Origin: Pseudomonadota bacterium
GTDB taxonomy: Bacteria; Pseudomonadota; Gammaproteobacteria; JAKAQQ01
DNA length: 64,000 nt
Reading direction: 5' to 3'
Assembly (NCBI GenBank): GCA_021810635.1
Contig: JAJZIH010000001.1
Span: forward strand, 159,419 to 223,418
Position numbers and translations under genes: made by a program. Shown one piece after another: positions 1 through 9,172 of this stretch. How positions within the stretch are numbered: position 1 is the first letter of the stretch; the number at the start of each line of letters is the position of its first letter. Below the pieces are notes generated by a model, which was not told where the DNA came from, did no database searches, and was given only the letters and a program-made list of their open reading frames with translations.

Positions 1-1
1 C

Positions 2-577
2 GCCGAGTATCACCGCTACTTCGCCATCAAATCTTTCACGTGGGACCACATCACCCAGGAGAACCGCGTGAGCCTCCTCTGGATGGACTCCTGGGTCGAC
101 GGGATCAAGACCGGCTATACCGACCAGGCGGGATACTGCATGGACGCCTCCGGCGTCCAGAACGGCATGCGTCTCATCGCCGTGGTCATGGGCGCCCCGT
201 CCTGGGACGCACGGGTCAACGATGCCCAGGCGCTCCTCGACTGGGGGTTCAATTTCTTCCACGATCACGAACTCTACCGGAAAGGAGTCCCGCTCGGGAA
301 GGTCCGGGTCGCGATGGGCACCCGGGGATCGGTTCCGTTGGGTTTGGCCCACTCGCTCTGGGTCACCGTCCCCCGGCTGGACTACCGGTCGCTCAAAGCC
401 GTCCTGGTCGTGCCCAAACACCTCAAGGCTCCGGTCGGAACCACCCATCCGGTGGGCACACTGCGCGTCATGCTCAGACATCGCCTGCTGCTCACCCGCC
501 CGCTTTACCCTCTCGCCCCTGTCAAGCGCGGCAACTGGTTCGAACAACTGATGGACGCGATCGGACAGCTCTTCTAA
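2..577 (+). CDS. D-alanyl-D-alanine carboxypeptidase, C-terminal part (PBP5/6 type)
   Basis: The frame is open from the first bases of the window, so the 5' end lies outside. About 191 codons remain. The residues DGIKTGYTDQAG near codon 35 contain the KTG box of penicillin-binding serine peptidases, and the rest matches the C-terminal beta domain and membrane-anchor tail of DacA/DacC proteins, which trim the terminal D-Ala from peptidoglycan stem peptides in the periplasm. The active-site SxxK and SxN boxes are upstream of the window. The last helix (WFEQLMDAIGQLF) is amphipathic, as expected for the membrane-associating tail. The next gene, a D-amino-acid aminotransferase, starts 3 bases after the stop, so the two are probably one operon linked by D-alanine metabolism. 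Confidence 0.9.
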   Translation, partial: AEYHRYFAIKSFTWDHITQENRVSLLWMDSWVDGIKTGYTDQAGYCMDASGVQNGMRLIAVVMGAPSWDARVNDAQALLDWGFNFFHDHELYRKGVPLGKVRVAMGTRGSVPLGLAHSLWVTVPRLDYRSLKAVLVVPKHLKAPVGTTHPVGTLRVMLRHRLLLTRPLYPLAPVKRGNWFEQLMDAIGQLF

Positions 578-579
578 CC

Positions 580-1446
580 GTGGAGACCGTGTTTTTGAAT
601 GGGGCTTTCCTGCCATCGGCGGAAGCGCGCATTTCGCCGTTCGATCGCGGCTTCCTGTTTGCCGACGCCGTCTACGAAGTGATCCCGGCATACGCTTCGA
701 GGCTTTTCCTCTGGTCGCCCCACTATGCCCGCCTGAAGCGCAGTCTGGCCGCACTCGGCCTGGCCGATCCCTACCCGGAGCGGGAGTGGCGCACCCTCCT
801 CGGCCGGCTGATTGAGGCCAACGGCGGCGGCGACCGGTCAGTCTACCTGCAGGTCAGCCGGGGCGTCGAGCCCGTGCGCGACCACCGGATTCCGGTGGGG
901 CTCCAGCCAACCGTTTTCGCCATGACCCAGCCGGCCCTACCGACCGATCCCGCCATGGAGCGCGCGGGCCTGGCCGTGGTCCTGCGTCCGGACTTCCGCT
1001 GGCAGCATTGCGACATCAAGTCGACAGCCCTCCTCGCCAACGTTCTGTTGCGGGAATCGGCACGCGAGGCCGGTGCGGACGAGGCGTTGCTCGTGCGCGA
1101 CGGAGCCGTCCTCGAGGGCACTTCGAGCAATGTCTTGGCCGTTCGTGGAAACACCGTCTCGAGTCCGCCGGACGGGCCGCTTCTCCTGGCCGGGGTCACC
1201 CGGGATCTCGTCCTCGAACTGGCGGGCCAGGCCGGCTTCCGCGCCGTCCGCGAGAGGCTGTCCCCCGATGACCTCCGCGCCGCCGATGAAATCTGGCTGA
1301 CGAGCACCCGGCGGATCCTGGCTCCCGTGACCCGGGTTGATGGACACCCCGTCGGCAGCGGCCGGCCGGGTCCCGGCTACGGACGCGTGCGCCAGGCGTT
1401 TCAGGAACGGCTCAAGGCCTTCCTCGACGCCCCCACCGCACCCTGA
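580..1446 (+). CDS. D-amino-acid aminotransferase (class IV, PLP)
   Basis: This 288-aa protein interconverts D-alanine and D-glutamate through a PLP transamination. The start is a GTG two bases after the preceding stop and gives METVFLNGAF, the usual N-terminus of the family; the open frame upstream of it is a shadow of the carboxypeptidase. DRGFLFADAVYEVIP is the class IV fold signature near residues 25-40, HCDIKSTALLANVL carries the PLP-binding lysine, and EGTSSNV is the conserved phosphate-loop segment. Branched-chain aminotransferase and aminodeoxychorismate lyase share this fold, but the dacA-type neighbour favours a D-amino-acid enzyme. The 3' end overlaps the convergent lipB gene by 46 bases. 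Confidence 0.85.
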   Translation: METVFLNGAFLPSAEARISPFDRGFLFADAVYEVIPAYASRLFLWSPHYARLKRSLAALGLADPYPEREWRTLLGRLIEANGGGDRSVYLQVSRGVEPVRDHRIPVGLQPTVFAMTQPALPTDPAMERAGLAVVLRPDFRWQHCDIKSTALLANVLLRESAREAGADEALLVRDGAVLEGTSSNVLAVRGNTVSSPPDGPLLLAGVTRDLVLELAGQAGFRAVRERLSPDDLRAADEIWLTSTRRILAPVTRVDGHPVGSGRPGPGYGRVRQAFQERLKAFLDAPTAP

Positions 1447-2099
1447 ACCGGGTCAGTCACGGCAGGTGCCGCCCGCAACCGGGCCAGCAGGTGCGCTTCG
1501 AGACGGCGGGTTACCTCCGCCACCGCCCCCGGGCCCCCGCAATCGACGATCCGGGTCATCTCGAGCCCCCGAAACCCGCAGGGATCGATGCCGCGGAATG
1601 GGGCGAGATCGTTGTCGACGTTGAGCGCGAGCCCGTGATAGCTCGCCCCGCGCCGAATGCGCAGGCCGATCGAGGCGATCTTGCAAGACTCCACGTAGAC
1701 TCCGGGTGCTTCGGCCCGCGAGTGGGCGGCAATGCCGAAATCGGCGAGGCAGTCGACCGTGGATTGCTCGAGGAGGCGGACCAGTCGGCGCGGGCCGAAT
1801 CCCCGGCGTGCCAGGTCGATCAAGGGGTAGACCACGAGCTGGCCAGGTCCGTGATAGGTGACCTGCCCGCCCCGATCCGTCCGGACCACCGGAATCGAAC
1901 CGGGCGCGAGGAGATGCTCGGGCCGGCCATTCAGGCCTAGGGTATAGACTGGTGGATGCTCGAGAAACCAGATCTCGTCCGCCGTTTGGGGGCTCCGCCG
2001 GTCGGTGAAATCCCTCATGTCCTGCCAGGCCGTCTGGTAATCGACGAGTCCGAGTCTCCGGCAGACGACGGGGCCGGCGGGGGCCGTGGATGCTGTCAC
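1401..2099 (-). CDS. lipB: Octanoyl-ACP:protein octanoyltransferase LipB
   Basis: LipB moves octanoate from acyl carrier protein to a lipoyl-domain lysine, the first step of endogenous lipoylation. The 232-aa protein shows RGGQVTYHGPGQL (residues 77-89), the catalytic lysine in CKIASIGLRI (K140) and the catalytic cysteine in IDPCG (C174), the expected Lys/Cys pair. The start is GTG, overlapping the kynureninase stop as GTGA, so it is translationally coupled to the gene upstream. GcvH, encoded further up the same leftward run, is one of its substrates. The 3' end runs 46 bases into the convergent aminotransferase gene. No lipA is visible in the window. Confidence 0.95.
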   Translation of the reverse strand: MTASTAPAGPVVCRRLGLVDYQTAWQDMRDFTDRRSPQTADEIWFLEHPPVYTLGLNGRPEHLLAPGSIPVVRTDRGGQVTYHGPGQLVVYPLIDLARRGFGPRRLVRLLEQSTVDCLADFGIAAHSRAEAPGVYVESCKIASIGLRIRRGASYHGLALNVDNDLAPFRGIDPCGFRGLEMTRIVDCGGPGAVAEVTRRLEAHLLARLRAAPAVTDPVQGAVGASRKALSRS

Positions 2100-3370
2100 C
2101 GCCCGCTCCCGCCGGACAGGCGGATCATCGCCGTGTGCCAGCGCACCGCGTCTTCGAAACCATTGTAAAGGGGGGCGAAGGCGATCCGGTGGATGTTGGG
2201 CTCCCGCCAGTCCCCGACGATTCCGAACGCCCCGAGCGCCCGGATGAGATCCGCTCCCTCAGGCAGCGGAGGGCCCACCCGGAAGGACAACTGGGCGCCG
2301 CGTTCGGCTGCGGCCTCCGGCGTGATGCACGAAAGCCCGGCCACCGGGCGGGCGGCGAGCCGCCCTTCGAGAAAGGTGATCACGGCCTCGCGACGTGCGG
2401 CCAGCCGTTGCATGGGATACTCGGAGAACAGGGGCAACGTGGCCCAGAGCGGGGCGGTCGCGAGTACGGGCACGTTGCTCACGGCGAAACCGAGGGCCCC
2501 GGCCTCACGGCGGAAGTCCGGACCCATGAGAAAGCGCGTCGTCTCTTCGTGCCCCCACCAGCCCGTGAGCATGGGTTCCGGAGCCCCGTCCGGCGTGGCG
2601 GCGCGGACATGGAGCCCGCCCACGGCGCCCGGCCCTCCGTTCAGGTACTTGTAGGAACACCAGACCGCAAAATCGACCCCATCCCGGTCGAGCGCGAGGG
2701 GAACGTTGCCGATGGCATGGGCGAGGTCGACCCCGAACGGGGCCCCCACGGCATGTGCGGCACGGGCCAGGGGAGCCAGAGGGAGGTTTTGCCCCGTGAG
2801 ATAGTTCACCCCGCCCACCCAGACCAGGGCGAGACATTCACCCGCCGCCGCAATCGCCTGCGTGAGTGCTTCGGGATCGAGCCGGTGGCGTCCGGGCTCG
2901 GGGCCGATCTCGATCAGGTCACTCGCGGGATCACCGCCATGCCAGCGGATCTGCGAGACCAAGGCATGGCGGTCGGAAGGGAAGACCGGGCGGTCGATCA
3001 GGATCTTCCGGCGCGCTCCGACGGGGTGGTAAAAACGGGCGAGCAGGAAATGGAGGTTCGCGGTGAGCGAGTTCAGGATCGCCACTTCGTCCGGTCGGAC
3101 GCCGAGCAGAGGGGCCAGGAGGGGGCGGAGGTCATGGGCATAGCGCAGCCAGGAGGGGGTAGACTCCTGGTAGCCCAGAATGCCGAGCCGTCCCCAGGCG
3201 TCCAGTTCCCGTCCGACACACGCTCCGACCCCGCGGTGGAGCAACCCCAGGGAGTGGCCGGCCAAGTAGGCGAGCGGACGGCCAGTGTCATCCTGCGGAC
3301 GGATGAACGACCCGGCGAGCGTCGCCCAGGGTTCCTCGAGATCCTCTGCAGGCCGGTCCGCCGACTCCAC
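2096..3370 (-). CDS. kynU: Kynureninase
   Basis: This is a PLP enzyme of aminotransferase class V that cleaves kynurenine to anthranilate and alanine. The frame is open back to 3451, deep inside thyA, but a GTG at 3370 preceded by a G-rich stretch lies 10 bases past the thyA stop and gives 424 aa, the family length. Supporting motifs are ILNSLTANLHFL, the PLP aspartate in GVDLAHAIGN, and the Schiff-base lysine in WCSYKYLNGGPG (about residue 241). No tryptophan dioxygenase or kynurenine formamidase is nearby, so the local pathway role is unclear. The stop overlaps the lipB start. Confidence 0.9.
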   Translation of the reverse strand: MESADRPAEDLEEPWATLAGSFIRPQDDTGRPLAYLAGHSLGLLHRGVGACVGRELDAWGRLGILGYQESTPSWLRYAHDLRPLLAPLLGVRPDEVAILNSLTANLHFLLARFYHPVGARRKILIDRPVFPSDRHALVSQIRWHGGDPASDLIEIGPEPGRHRLDPEALTQAIAAAGECLALVWVGGVNYLTGQNLPLAPLARAAHAVGAPFGVDLAHAIGNVPLALDRDGVDFAVWCSYKYLNGGPGAVGGLHVRAATPDGAPEPMLTGWWGHEETTRFLMGPDFRREAGALGFAVSNVPVLATAPLWATLPLFSEYPMQRLAARREAVITFLEGRLAARPVAGLSCITPEAAAERGAQLSFRVGPPLPEGADLIRALGAFGIVGDWREPNIHRIAFAPLYNGFEDAVRWHTAMIRLSGGSGR

Positions 3371-3380
3371 GCCCCGTCCC

Positions 3381-4172
3381 CTAGACCGCCACCGGAGCGG
3401 GAAGTGCCGGATGGTGACGGTAGCCCTCGAGCCGGAAATCCCCGTAGACATAGTCGGCCAGATGATCCCGCCGCCTTTCGATCACGAGACGAGGGAGGGG
3501 GTAAGGGTCCCGCCCGATCTGGATCCGGACCACCTCGAGGTGATTCCGGTAGAGATGGCAGTCCCCCCCCGTCCAGACCAACTCTCCGACCCCGAGGCCG
3601 ACCGCCATCGCCATGAGGTGGGTGAGAAGCGCGTAGGAGGCGAGGTTGAAGGGCACGCCAAGGAACAGGTCGGCACTGCGCTGGTAGACCTGGCAGGACA
3701 GGCGGCCGTCCGCCACGTAGAACTGGAAGAGGAGATGGCAGGGTGCCAGAGCCATTTTCGGCAACTCCGCGACATTCCAGGCGGAAACCACGTGGCGCCG
3801 AGAGTCGGGATCGCGGCGGAGTCCTTCCAGCACGTTCTCGATCTGGTCGATGTCGCCTCCGGGGGCCGGCCAGCGTCGCCACTGCGCGCCGTAGATGGGT
3901 CCGAGTTCCCCGCTCTCGTCCGCCCATTCGTCCCAGATCGTCACCCCGCGCTCGTGAAGTGACCGCACATTGGTCTCCCCGCGCAGGAACCAGAGCAGCT
4001 CTTCGGCCACGGATCGGAAATGCAGCCGCTTGGTCGTGACTGCGGGGAAGCCCTGGCGGAGATCGAAACGAAGCTGGCGGCCGAACACCGAGAGGGTTCC
4101 GACCCCGGTCCGGTCGGTCTTGGCCGTACCCTGCTCCAGGATCTCGCGGAGCAGGTCGAGATAGGCACGCAC
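3381..4172 (-). CDS. thyA: Thymidylate synthase
   Basis: ThyA methylates dUMP to dTMP with 5,10-methylene-THF as carbon donor and reductant. The 263 aa match the E. coli-type length. The catalytic cysteine is C145 in [12 protein letters not shown], with the RRHVVSAWN arginine pair just before it and the folate and dUMP contacts [13 protein letters not shown] and HLYRNHLE after it. The start codon is GTG, 7 bases after the lgt stop. The lgt-thyA order is common in Gammaproteobacteria. The enzyme draws on the cofactor regenerated by the glycine cleavage genes upstream in the same run. Confidence 0.97.
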   Translation of the reverse strand: MRAYLDLLREILEQGTAKTDRTGVGTLSVFGRQLRFDLRQGFPAVTTKRLHFRSVAEELLWFLRGETNVRSLHERGVTIWDEWADESGELGPIYGAQWRRWPAPGGDIDQIENVLEGLRRDPDSRRHVVSAWNVAELPKMALAPCHLLFQFYVADGRLSCQVYQRSADLFLGVPFNLASYALLTHLMAMAVGLGVGELVWTGGDCHLYRNHLEVVRIQIGRDPYPLPRLVIERRRDHLADYVYGDFRLEGYRHHPALPAPVAV

Positions 4173-4179
4173 CGAGCTC

Positions 4180-5022
4180 TCAGACCACCGGTGGGGCTGC
4201 GGCGGGACCCCGGTAGGCCAGGTAAAGCATGAGGGCGCCCACGACGATCATGGGAATCGACAGGACCTGGCCCATGGTCATCCAGCCGAACGCGAGGTAG
4301 CCGAGCTGGGGATCGGGCAGCCGGACGAACTCCGCAAGGGTACGGAACACGCCATAGAGAAGGGCAAACAGGCCGGAAACCGCCATGCGCGGGCGGGAGC
4401 GTGCGGAGAAGACGAAGAGCACGACAAACAGCACGAGTCCCTCGAGCAGGAGCTCCAGGAGTTGGGAGGGCAAGTGGGGCGGGCTCCAGCCGGGACCCAC
4501 ATAGCCGCAATAGGCATAGAAGCGCGGGTTCGCGCACGGCAGCCGCATCGCCCAGGGAGCCCGGCTCACGCGTCCCCACAGTTCGCCGTTGATGAAGTTG
4601 CCGGCCCGTCCGGCCATGAGTCCAAGCGGCACGACCGGCGCAATGAAATCGGTCAGGTCGAAGAGGTTACGGCCGGTTTTCCGCGCATAGAGCGCCATCG
4701 CTGCAATGACGCCGAGCAACCCGCCATGGAAGGACATGCCTCCGTCCCAGACCTGGAACACTCGCAGCGGAGCGGCCCAGTAATAAGGCAGGTTGTAGAG
4801 CAAGACGTAGCCGATGCGTCCGCCCACGATCACCCCGAGAGCGGCGTAAAAGATGAGATCGATGAGCTGGTCATCATTCCAGCCCGTGATCCGGCGGTGG
4901 ATCCGCCGGTGCAGCAGCCACCAGCCGGTCACAATGCCCAGAAGATACATGAGGCCATACCAGTGGATGGCCAGGGGGCCGAGCTGGAGCGCCACCGGAT
5001 TGAAAGTCGGATAACGCAGCAT
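4180..5022 (-). CDS. lgt: Prolipoprotein diacylglyceryl transferase
   Basis: Lgt is an inner-membrane enzyme that transfers diacylglycerol from phosphatidylglycerol to the lipobox cysteine of prolipoproteins. The 280-aa sequence has about seven hydrophobic segments, the essential HGGLLG histidine motif and the signature [18 protein letters not shown]. Its ATG overlaps the stop of the upstream methyltransferase gene as TAATG, indicating translational coupling. At least four predicted lipoproteins elsewhere in the window (MltD, the RND adaptor, the glycine-rich protein and the protein at 30878-31951) would be substrates. Confidence 0.97.
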   Translation of the reverse strand: MLRYPTFNPVALQLGPLAIHWYGLMYLLGIVTGWWLLHRRIHRRITGWNDDQLIDLIFYAALGVIVGGRIGYVLLYNLPYYWAAPLRVFQVWDGGMSFHGGLLGVIAAMALYARKTGRNLFDLTDFIAPVVPLGLMAGRAGNFINGELWGRVSRAPWAMRLPCANPRFYAYCGYVGPGWSPPHLPSQLLELLLEGLVLFVVLFVFSARSRPRMAVSGLFALLYGVFRTLAEFVRLPDPQLGYLAFGWMTMGQVLSIPMIVVGALMLYLAYRGPAAAPPVV

Positions 5023-6212
5023 TATCCCTCCTCGATCACGCCGTAGAGAACCTGGAGATAGCTAGTCTCGGGAATCCAAGGATGGATCGGATGATCCGGG
5101 CCCTGGCCACCCACGGACACTATTCTGGCCTCTCTGCCCGCCCGCCGCACGCCCCGGGCGAAAACCCCCCGGAAATCCCGGGCTTCGAGATGGCTGGAAC
5201 AACTGGCGAAGACCAGCCAGCCGCCGCTGGCGACGAGGCGTGCCGCGCGGGTCACCAGTCGCTCGTAGGCCAGAAGCCCCTCGCGCTGGTCCTTGCGGCG
5301 CTTGATGAACGCCGGCGGATCCACGATCACGAGTTCGAAACGCTCCTCGTCCTCGCCGAGCGCCCGCAGGATCTCGAAGGCGTCTCCGGCGAGCGTGCGC
5401 GGTGCGGGAAGGCCGTTCGCGGCCGCATTCGACCGTGCCCGCTCCAGTGCCTCCTCCGACTGGTCGATGAGCACCGCCTCCTGGCTCCCGCCAGCCAGGG
5501 CGCTGATCCCGAAACCGCCGACGTAGGAAAAGACATCGAGGACACGGCCCCGCGGTGCCTCACGGGCGATCCGGAGACGGTGCTCGCGCTGGTCGTAGTA
5601 CCATCCGGTCTTCTGGCCCCGCCAGGGGGAAACCGCAAAGACGCGGCCACCTTCCTCGACCGTGACGGACTGGGGTACCGTGCCCCAGGCCTCCTCCACG
5701 CCGGCCGGAAGCCCCTCGAGCTTCCGGGCGTCGGAATCATTGCGGTAGAGGATACCCCGCGGCGCACAGCTGCCGACCAGGGCATCCCGGATCACCTCCC
5801 GCCACCGTTCCATGCCGGCCGTCGTGATCTGGACAACCAGGTAATCGCCGTACCGGTCAACGACCAGACCCGGTAGGCGGTCGGACTCGCCGAAGACCAG
5901 CCGCCCGAACCGCTCAATGCCGAACGGCCGCCGGACCGCGAAGGCGCGTTCAAACCGGTCGTGGAAGAAGCGGGCATCGATCTCAGAGCCGGGATCGCGC
6001 GAGAGCAGACGCACCGTAATCAGCGAATGCGGGTTGATGTAACCCATGCCGAGGCGGCGGCCGCGCGCGTCCGCCAAAACGACGGGATCGCCTGGCGCGA
6101 AACTCCCGAGAGGACTGCGGTGGGTGTCGATTTCATTGCTGAACACCCAGAGATGGCCGGCCCCGAGCCGCCGGTCCTCATGGGGCAGAAGGTAGACGAC
6201 CGGCCGGCTCAT
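5022..6212 (-). CDS. rlmI: Class I rRNA methyltransferase, RlmI family
   Basis: This is a 396-aa SAM-dependent RNA cytosine-C5 methyltransferase. E. coli RlmI modifies C1962 of 23S rRNA. The N-terminus is a PUA-like domain ([15 protein letters not shown] to about residue 80). The SAM loop is [12 protein letters not shown], motif IV is [11 protein letters not shown], and the catalytic cysteine sits in [10 protein letters not shown]. The open frame continues upstream, but the ATG at 6212 overlaps the kinase stop as ATGA and begins exactly at the conserved PUA segment. The stop overlaps the lgt start by one base. Confidence 0.88.
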   Translation of the reverse strand: MSRPVVYLLPHEDRRLGAGHLWVFSNEIDTHRSPLGSFAPGDPVVLADARGRRLGMGYINPHSLITVRLLSRDPGSEIDARFFHDRFERAFAVRRPFGIERFGRLVFGESDRLPGLVVDRYGDYLVVQITTAGMERWREVIRDALVGSCAPRGILYRNDSDARKLEGLPAGVEEAWGTVPQSVTVEEGGRVFAVSPWRGQKTGWYYDQREHRLRIAREAPRGRVLDVFSYVGGFGISALAGGSQEAVLIDQSEEALERARSNAAANGLPAPRTLAGDAFEILRALGEDEERFELVIVDPPAFIKRRKDQREGLLAYERLVTRAARLVASGGWLVFASCSSHLEARDFRGVFARGVRRAGREARIVSVGGQGPDHPIHPWIPETSYLQVLYGVIEEG

Positions 6213-7183
6213 CGGATCGTCGACGGGGACGAGCCGTCCGGTCCGGGAGCGGGAGGAAGGGAGCCGAAAACCTCGGCATAGCGTTCCCAGAACTCCGGGC
6301 GGGTAAAGCGGTGGTTCTGAGTTCCTGGATGGGCGATCTTGAAACTGCCGAGGAGGCTCGCGATACGGCCGGAGACCGCCCAGTCGTAGCCGTGAACCCA
6401 GCCCCAGGCCAGCCCGGCGCGGTAGGCATCCCCGCACCCGGTCGGATCGACCTCCGCCGCAGGCGGGACGGGGGGGATCACGATCTGGCGGGTGCCGACC
6501 CTGATCTCGGAGCCGTCCCGGCCATGGGTCACAATCACCGCCGCGACCCGGGCGGCCAGCCGGGCGGCGTCATCCCCGAAACGCTCGCGGACCAGGGCGG
6601 CTTCATAGGCATTGAGGGCGATGGCGGCGGCCCCCTCGAGCATCTCCTCGAAATCCCCGGCATCCAGGATGCCCAGAGCTTGACCGGGGTCGAACAGATA
6701 GGGGATCTGCCGTTCGTGCAGTGCCCGAGCGTGGGCCCGCATGCCGTCCCGGCTGTCGGGTGCCACGACGCCAAGCCGGACCCGGCCTTCGAGCCCGGCC
6801 GGAAACGGGGCCTCGCCCGAATGGGCCATGGCCCCGGGATGGAACGCGGTAATCTGGTTGTCATCCCGGTCCGTCATGATGTAGGCCTGTGCCGTGAGCG
6901 CTTCCACCAAGTGGAGTCCGTCGGGCGGGATGGCCTGGCGTTCGAACCAGGCGCGGTACGGTTCGAAATCCCGTCCGACCGCCCCCCACGGGCAGGCCCG
7001 TTCGCCCAGGAGCGCCAAGGAGTAGCAGATGTTCCCGGCGCATCCGCCGAAATCGCGGCGCAGCTCTCCCACCTCGAATGCCACGCTGAGCGCGGCCAGG
7101 CGGTCGGCCAGGAGATGGTCGGCGAAGCGGCCGTCAAATCGCATGACGGTATCAAAGGCGAGTGAACCCGAAACGAGGATCAT
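6209..7183 (-). CDS. PfkB-family sugar or nucleoside kinase (adenosine kinase-like)
   Basis: This 324-aa ribokinase-fold enzyme begins MILVSGSLAFDTVMRF. Substrate-side features include GGCAGNICYSLALLG, and the ATP-site signature is DPTGCGDAYRAGLAWG with the anion hole and catalytic aspartate. The family phosphorylates sugars or nucleosides with ATP. The short lid and the GGCAGN motif resemble proteins annotated as adenosine kinase in Proteobacteria, but substrate cannot be read from sequence. The start overlaps the gcvPB stop as ATGA, and the stop overlaps the rlmI start in the same way. Confidence 0.8.
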   Translation of the reverse strand: MILVSGSLAFDTVMRFDGRFADHLLADRLAALSVAFEVGELRRDFGGCAGNICYSLALLGERACPWGAVGRDFEPYRAWFERQAIPPDGLHLVEALTAQAYIMTDRDDNQITAFHPGAMAHSGEAPFPAGLEGRVRLGVVAPDSRDGMRAHARALHERQIPYLFDPGQALGILDAGDFEEMLEGAAAIALNAYEAALVRERFGDDAARLAARVAAVIVTHGRDGSEIRVGTRQIVIPPVPPAAEVDPTGCGDAYRAGLAWGWVHGYDWAVSGRIASLLGSFKIAHPGTQNHRFTRPEFWERYAEVFGSLPPAPGPDGSSPSTIR

Positions 7184-8661
7184 GCGCCGGGGGCGAGTTC
7201 CCGTCCCGGCGGACGCCAGGCGAGGTCGGGTTCGCGCGCGGCCCGCACGTCGTCGAGCCGACGGACCGGCGTCGTCCACGGGGCAGCGCGGACCCGTCCC
7301 GGGTCGGTGACCGCCTCGTTCCGGATCTGGACCATGGCTTCGACGAAGGCATCGAGGGTGTCCCGCGATTCCGTCTCGGTGGGCTCGATGAGCAGGCACT
7401 CGGGGATGAGCATCGGAAAATAGGTCGTGGGCGCGTGCATGCCGTGGTCCAGAAGCCGTTTCGCGAAGTCCATGGCGGTCACGCCGTACTCCCGGGCCTC
7501 CCGGCGCAGGGTCACGATGCATTCATGGCTGGCCCGGCGGCGCGGAAAGGCGAGTTCGAAGCCAGCGGCTTCGAGCCGACGCGCCAGGTAGTTGGCGTTG
7601 AGCGCGGCGAAGGCGCTGACCCGCCGCAACCCCTCGCGCCCGAGCAGACGCGTGTAGGCATAGGCCCGGAGGAGCACGCCGGCGTTGCCCATGAATGCCG
7701 ACAGCCGGCCGATGCTGTCCGGCCGCTCGGCCTCTCCGATCCAGCGCAGGCCTCCCGTCGGGTCGCGGCCCACGAACGGGATCGGCAGAAACGGCTCAAG
7801 ACGCGCGCTCACCCCGAGGGCCGCAGCCCCAGGACCGCCCCCGCCGTGGGGGGTGGAGAAGGTCTTGTGCAGGTTGAGATGCAGGATGTCGAAGCGCATG
7901 TCGCCGGGGCGGACCCGGCCGAGGATGGCATTGAGATTGGCGCCGTCGTAATAGAGCAGTCCACCCGCCCCGTGGACGAGGGTCGCAATGTCGGTGATTC
8001 GCCGCTCGAAGACCCCGAGGGTGGAGGGATTCGTCAGCATGATGCCGGCCGTGGCCGGCCCGACGGCTGCCTTCAGGGCGCCCAGGTCGACGTCCCCTTC
8101 GCGGTCGGTCGGAATCTCGCGCACCTTGAACCCGCCCATGATGGCACTGGCCGGGTTGGTTCCGTGGGCCGCATCCGGAACGAGGATTTCCGTGCGGCCA
8201 GCATCCCCGCGCGACCGGTGGTAGCGGCGCATCATGGCAATGCCGGCAAACTCTCCCTGGGCGCCAGCCATGGGGCTCAGGACCACGGTGCTCATGCCGG
8301 TCACCGACTGAAGAATCTCCTGCAGTTCGAAGACGCACTCGAGAAAACCCTGCTTGAAACGAACGGGAGCGAGCGGATGCCCGGACAGGAATCCCTCGAG
8401 CATCGCCAGGCGGTTCGCGGCCCGGGGGTTGTATTTCATGGTGCAGGAGCCGAGCGGATAGAAATGGGTATCGATCGAAAAATTTTTCTGCGACAGCCGC
8501 GTGTAGTGGCGCACGACGTCAAGCTCGGAGACCTCGGGCAGCAGCGGCGGGCTTTTCCGAAGGCAGGAAGCGGGCAGGTCGGCCGCCGATTCCTCGGAAT
8601 CGGGCGCAAGACCGCCGGCCCGCCGCCCCGGACGGGAGCGGTTGAAAATGAGTTCGCTCAT
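7180..8661 (-). CDS. gcvPB: Glycine dehydrogenase (decarboxylating), subunit 2
   Basis: This is the PLP-carrying half of a two-subunit P-protein. With GcvPA it decarboxylates glycine and loads the aminomethyl group onto lipoyl-GcvH. The 493-aa protein has the PLP lysine in LNLHKTFSTPHGGGGPG and the upstream segments AAHGTNPASA and YYDGANLNAI. It is separated from gcvPA by tpx, which is unusual. ATGA overlaps tie it to tpx upstream and to the PfkB kinase downstream. Confidence 0.96.
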   Translation of the reverse strand: MSELIFNRSRPGRRAGGLAPDSEESAADLPASCLRKSPPLLPEVSELDVVRHYTRLSQKNFSIDTHFYPLGSCTMKYNPRAANRLAMLEGFLSGHPLAPVRFKQGFLECVFELQEILQSVTGMSTVVLSPMAGAQGEFAGIAMMRRYHRSRGDAGRTEILVPDAAHGTNPASAIMGGFKVREIPTDREGDVDLGALKAAVGPATAGIMLTNPSTLGVFERRITDIATLVHGAGGLLYYDGANLNAILGRVRPGDMRFDILHLNLHKTFSTPHGGGGPGAAALGVSARLEPFLPIPFVGRDPTGGLRWIGEAERPDSIGRLSAFMGNAGVLLRAYAYTRLLGREGLRRVSAFAALNANYLARRLEAAGFELAFPRRRASHECIVTLRREAREYGVTAMDFAKRLLDHGMHAPTTYFPMLIPECLLIEPTETESRDTLDAFVEAMVQIRNEAVTDPGRVRAAPWTTPVRRLDDVRAAREPDLAWRPPGRELAPGA

Positions 8662-9161
8662 CCGCCGAGTGCCCCGATCGCCCGTCCGTAATCCGGCTCT
8701 TGTCCGATCTCGGGCACGAGTTCGCGGTAGCGAACCCGCCCGTCAGGACCGAGCACGACCACCGCACGCGCCGCCAGCCCGGCCAGGGGGCCATCGACGA
8801 TGAGTACGCCGTAGTCGCGGGCAAAATCCCGGTCCCGCATCATGGACAAGGGAATGACGTTGTCCAGCCCGGCCTGGGCGCAGAAGCGCTGGTGGGCAAA
8901 GGGCAAGTCGGCGGAGATCATGAGAAAGGCCTGCTGGGGATGCGTTTGGGCGTGGTCGTTGAACTTCCGGGTGGACAACGCGCAGACCGGCGTGTCGACG
9001 CTGGGGAAGATGTTGAGCAGGACCATGCGTCCGGCATAGTCGCCAAGCGTCCGGAGGCCGAGGTCGGTCGCGACCAGCCGGAAGTCGGGAGCATGATCCT
9101 GAAGCGACGGCAGTTCGCCGTTGGTATGGATGGTCGAGCCTTTCAGGGTGATGGTGGCCAT
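8658..9161 (-). CDS. tpx: Thiol peroxidase
   Basis: Tpx is a 167-aa atypical two-cysteine peroxiredoxin that reduces hydroperoxides using thioredoxin. The peroxidatic cysteine is C60 in SVDTPVCALSTRKFN and the resolving cysteine is C94 in RFCAQAG, the spacing of the Tpx subfamily. A strong ribosome site (AAGGAGG, 6 bases from the ATG) precedes it, and its stop overlaps the gcvPB start. Its placement between the two P-protein subunits suggests co-expression with glycine cleavage. Whether it protects that lipoyl- and thiol-dependent complex is inference. Confidence 0.95.
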   Translation of the reverse strand: MATITLKGSTIHTNGELPSLQDHAPDFRLVATDLGLRTLGDYAGRMVLLNIFPSVDTPVCALSTRKFNDHAQTHPQQAFLMISADLPFAHQRFCAQAGLDNVIPLSMMRDRDFARDYGVLIVDGPLAGLAARAVVVLGPDGRVRYRELVPEIGQEPDYGRAIGALGG

Positions 9162-9172
9162 GGCAATCCTCC

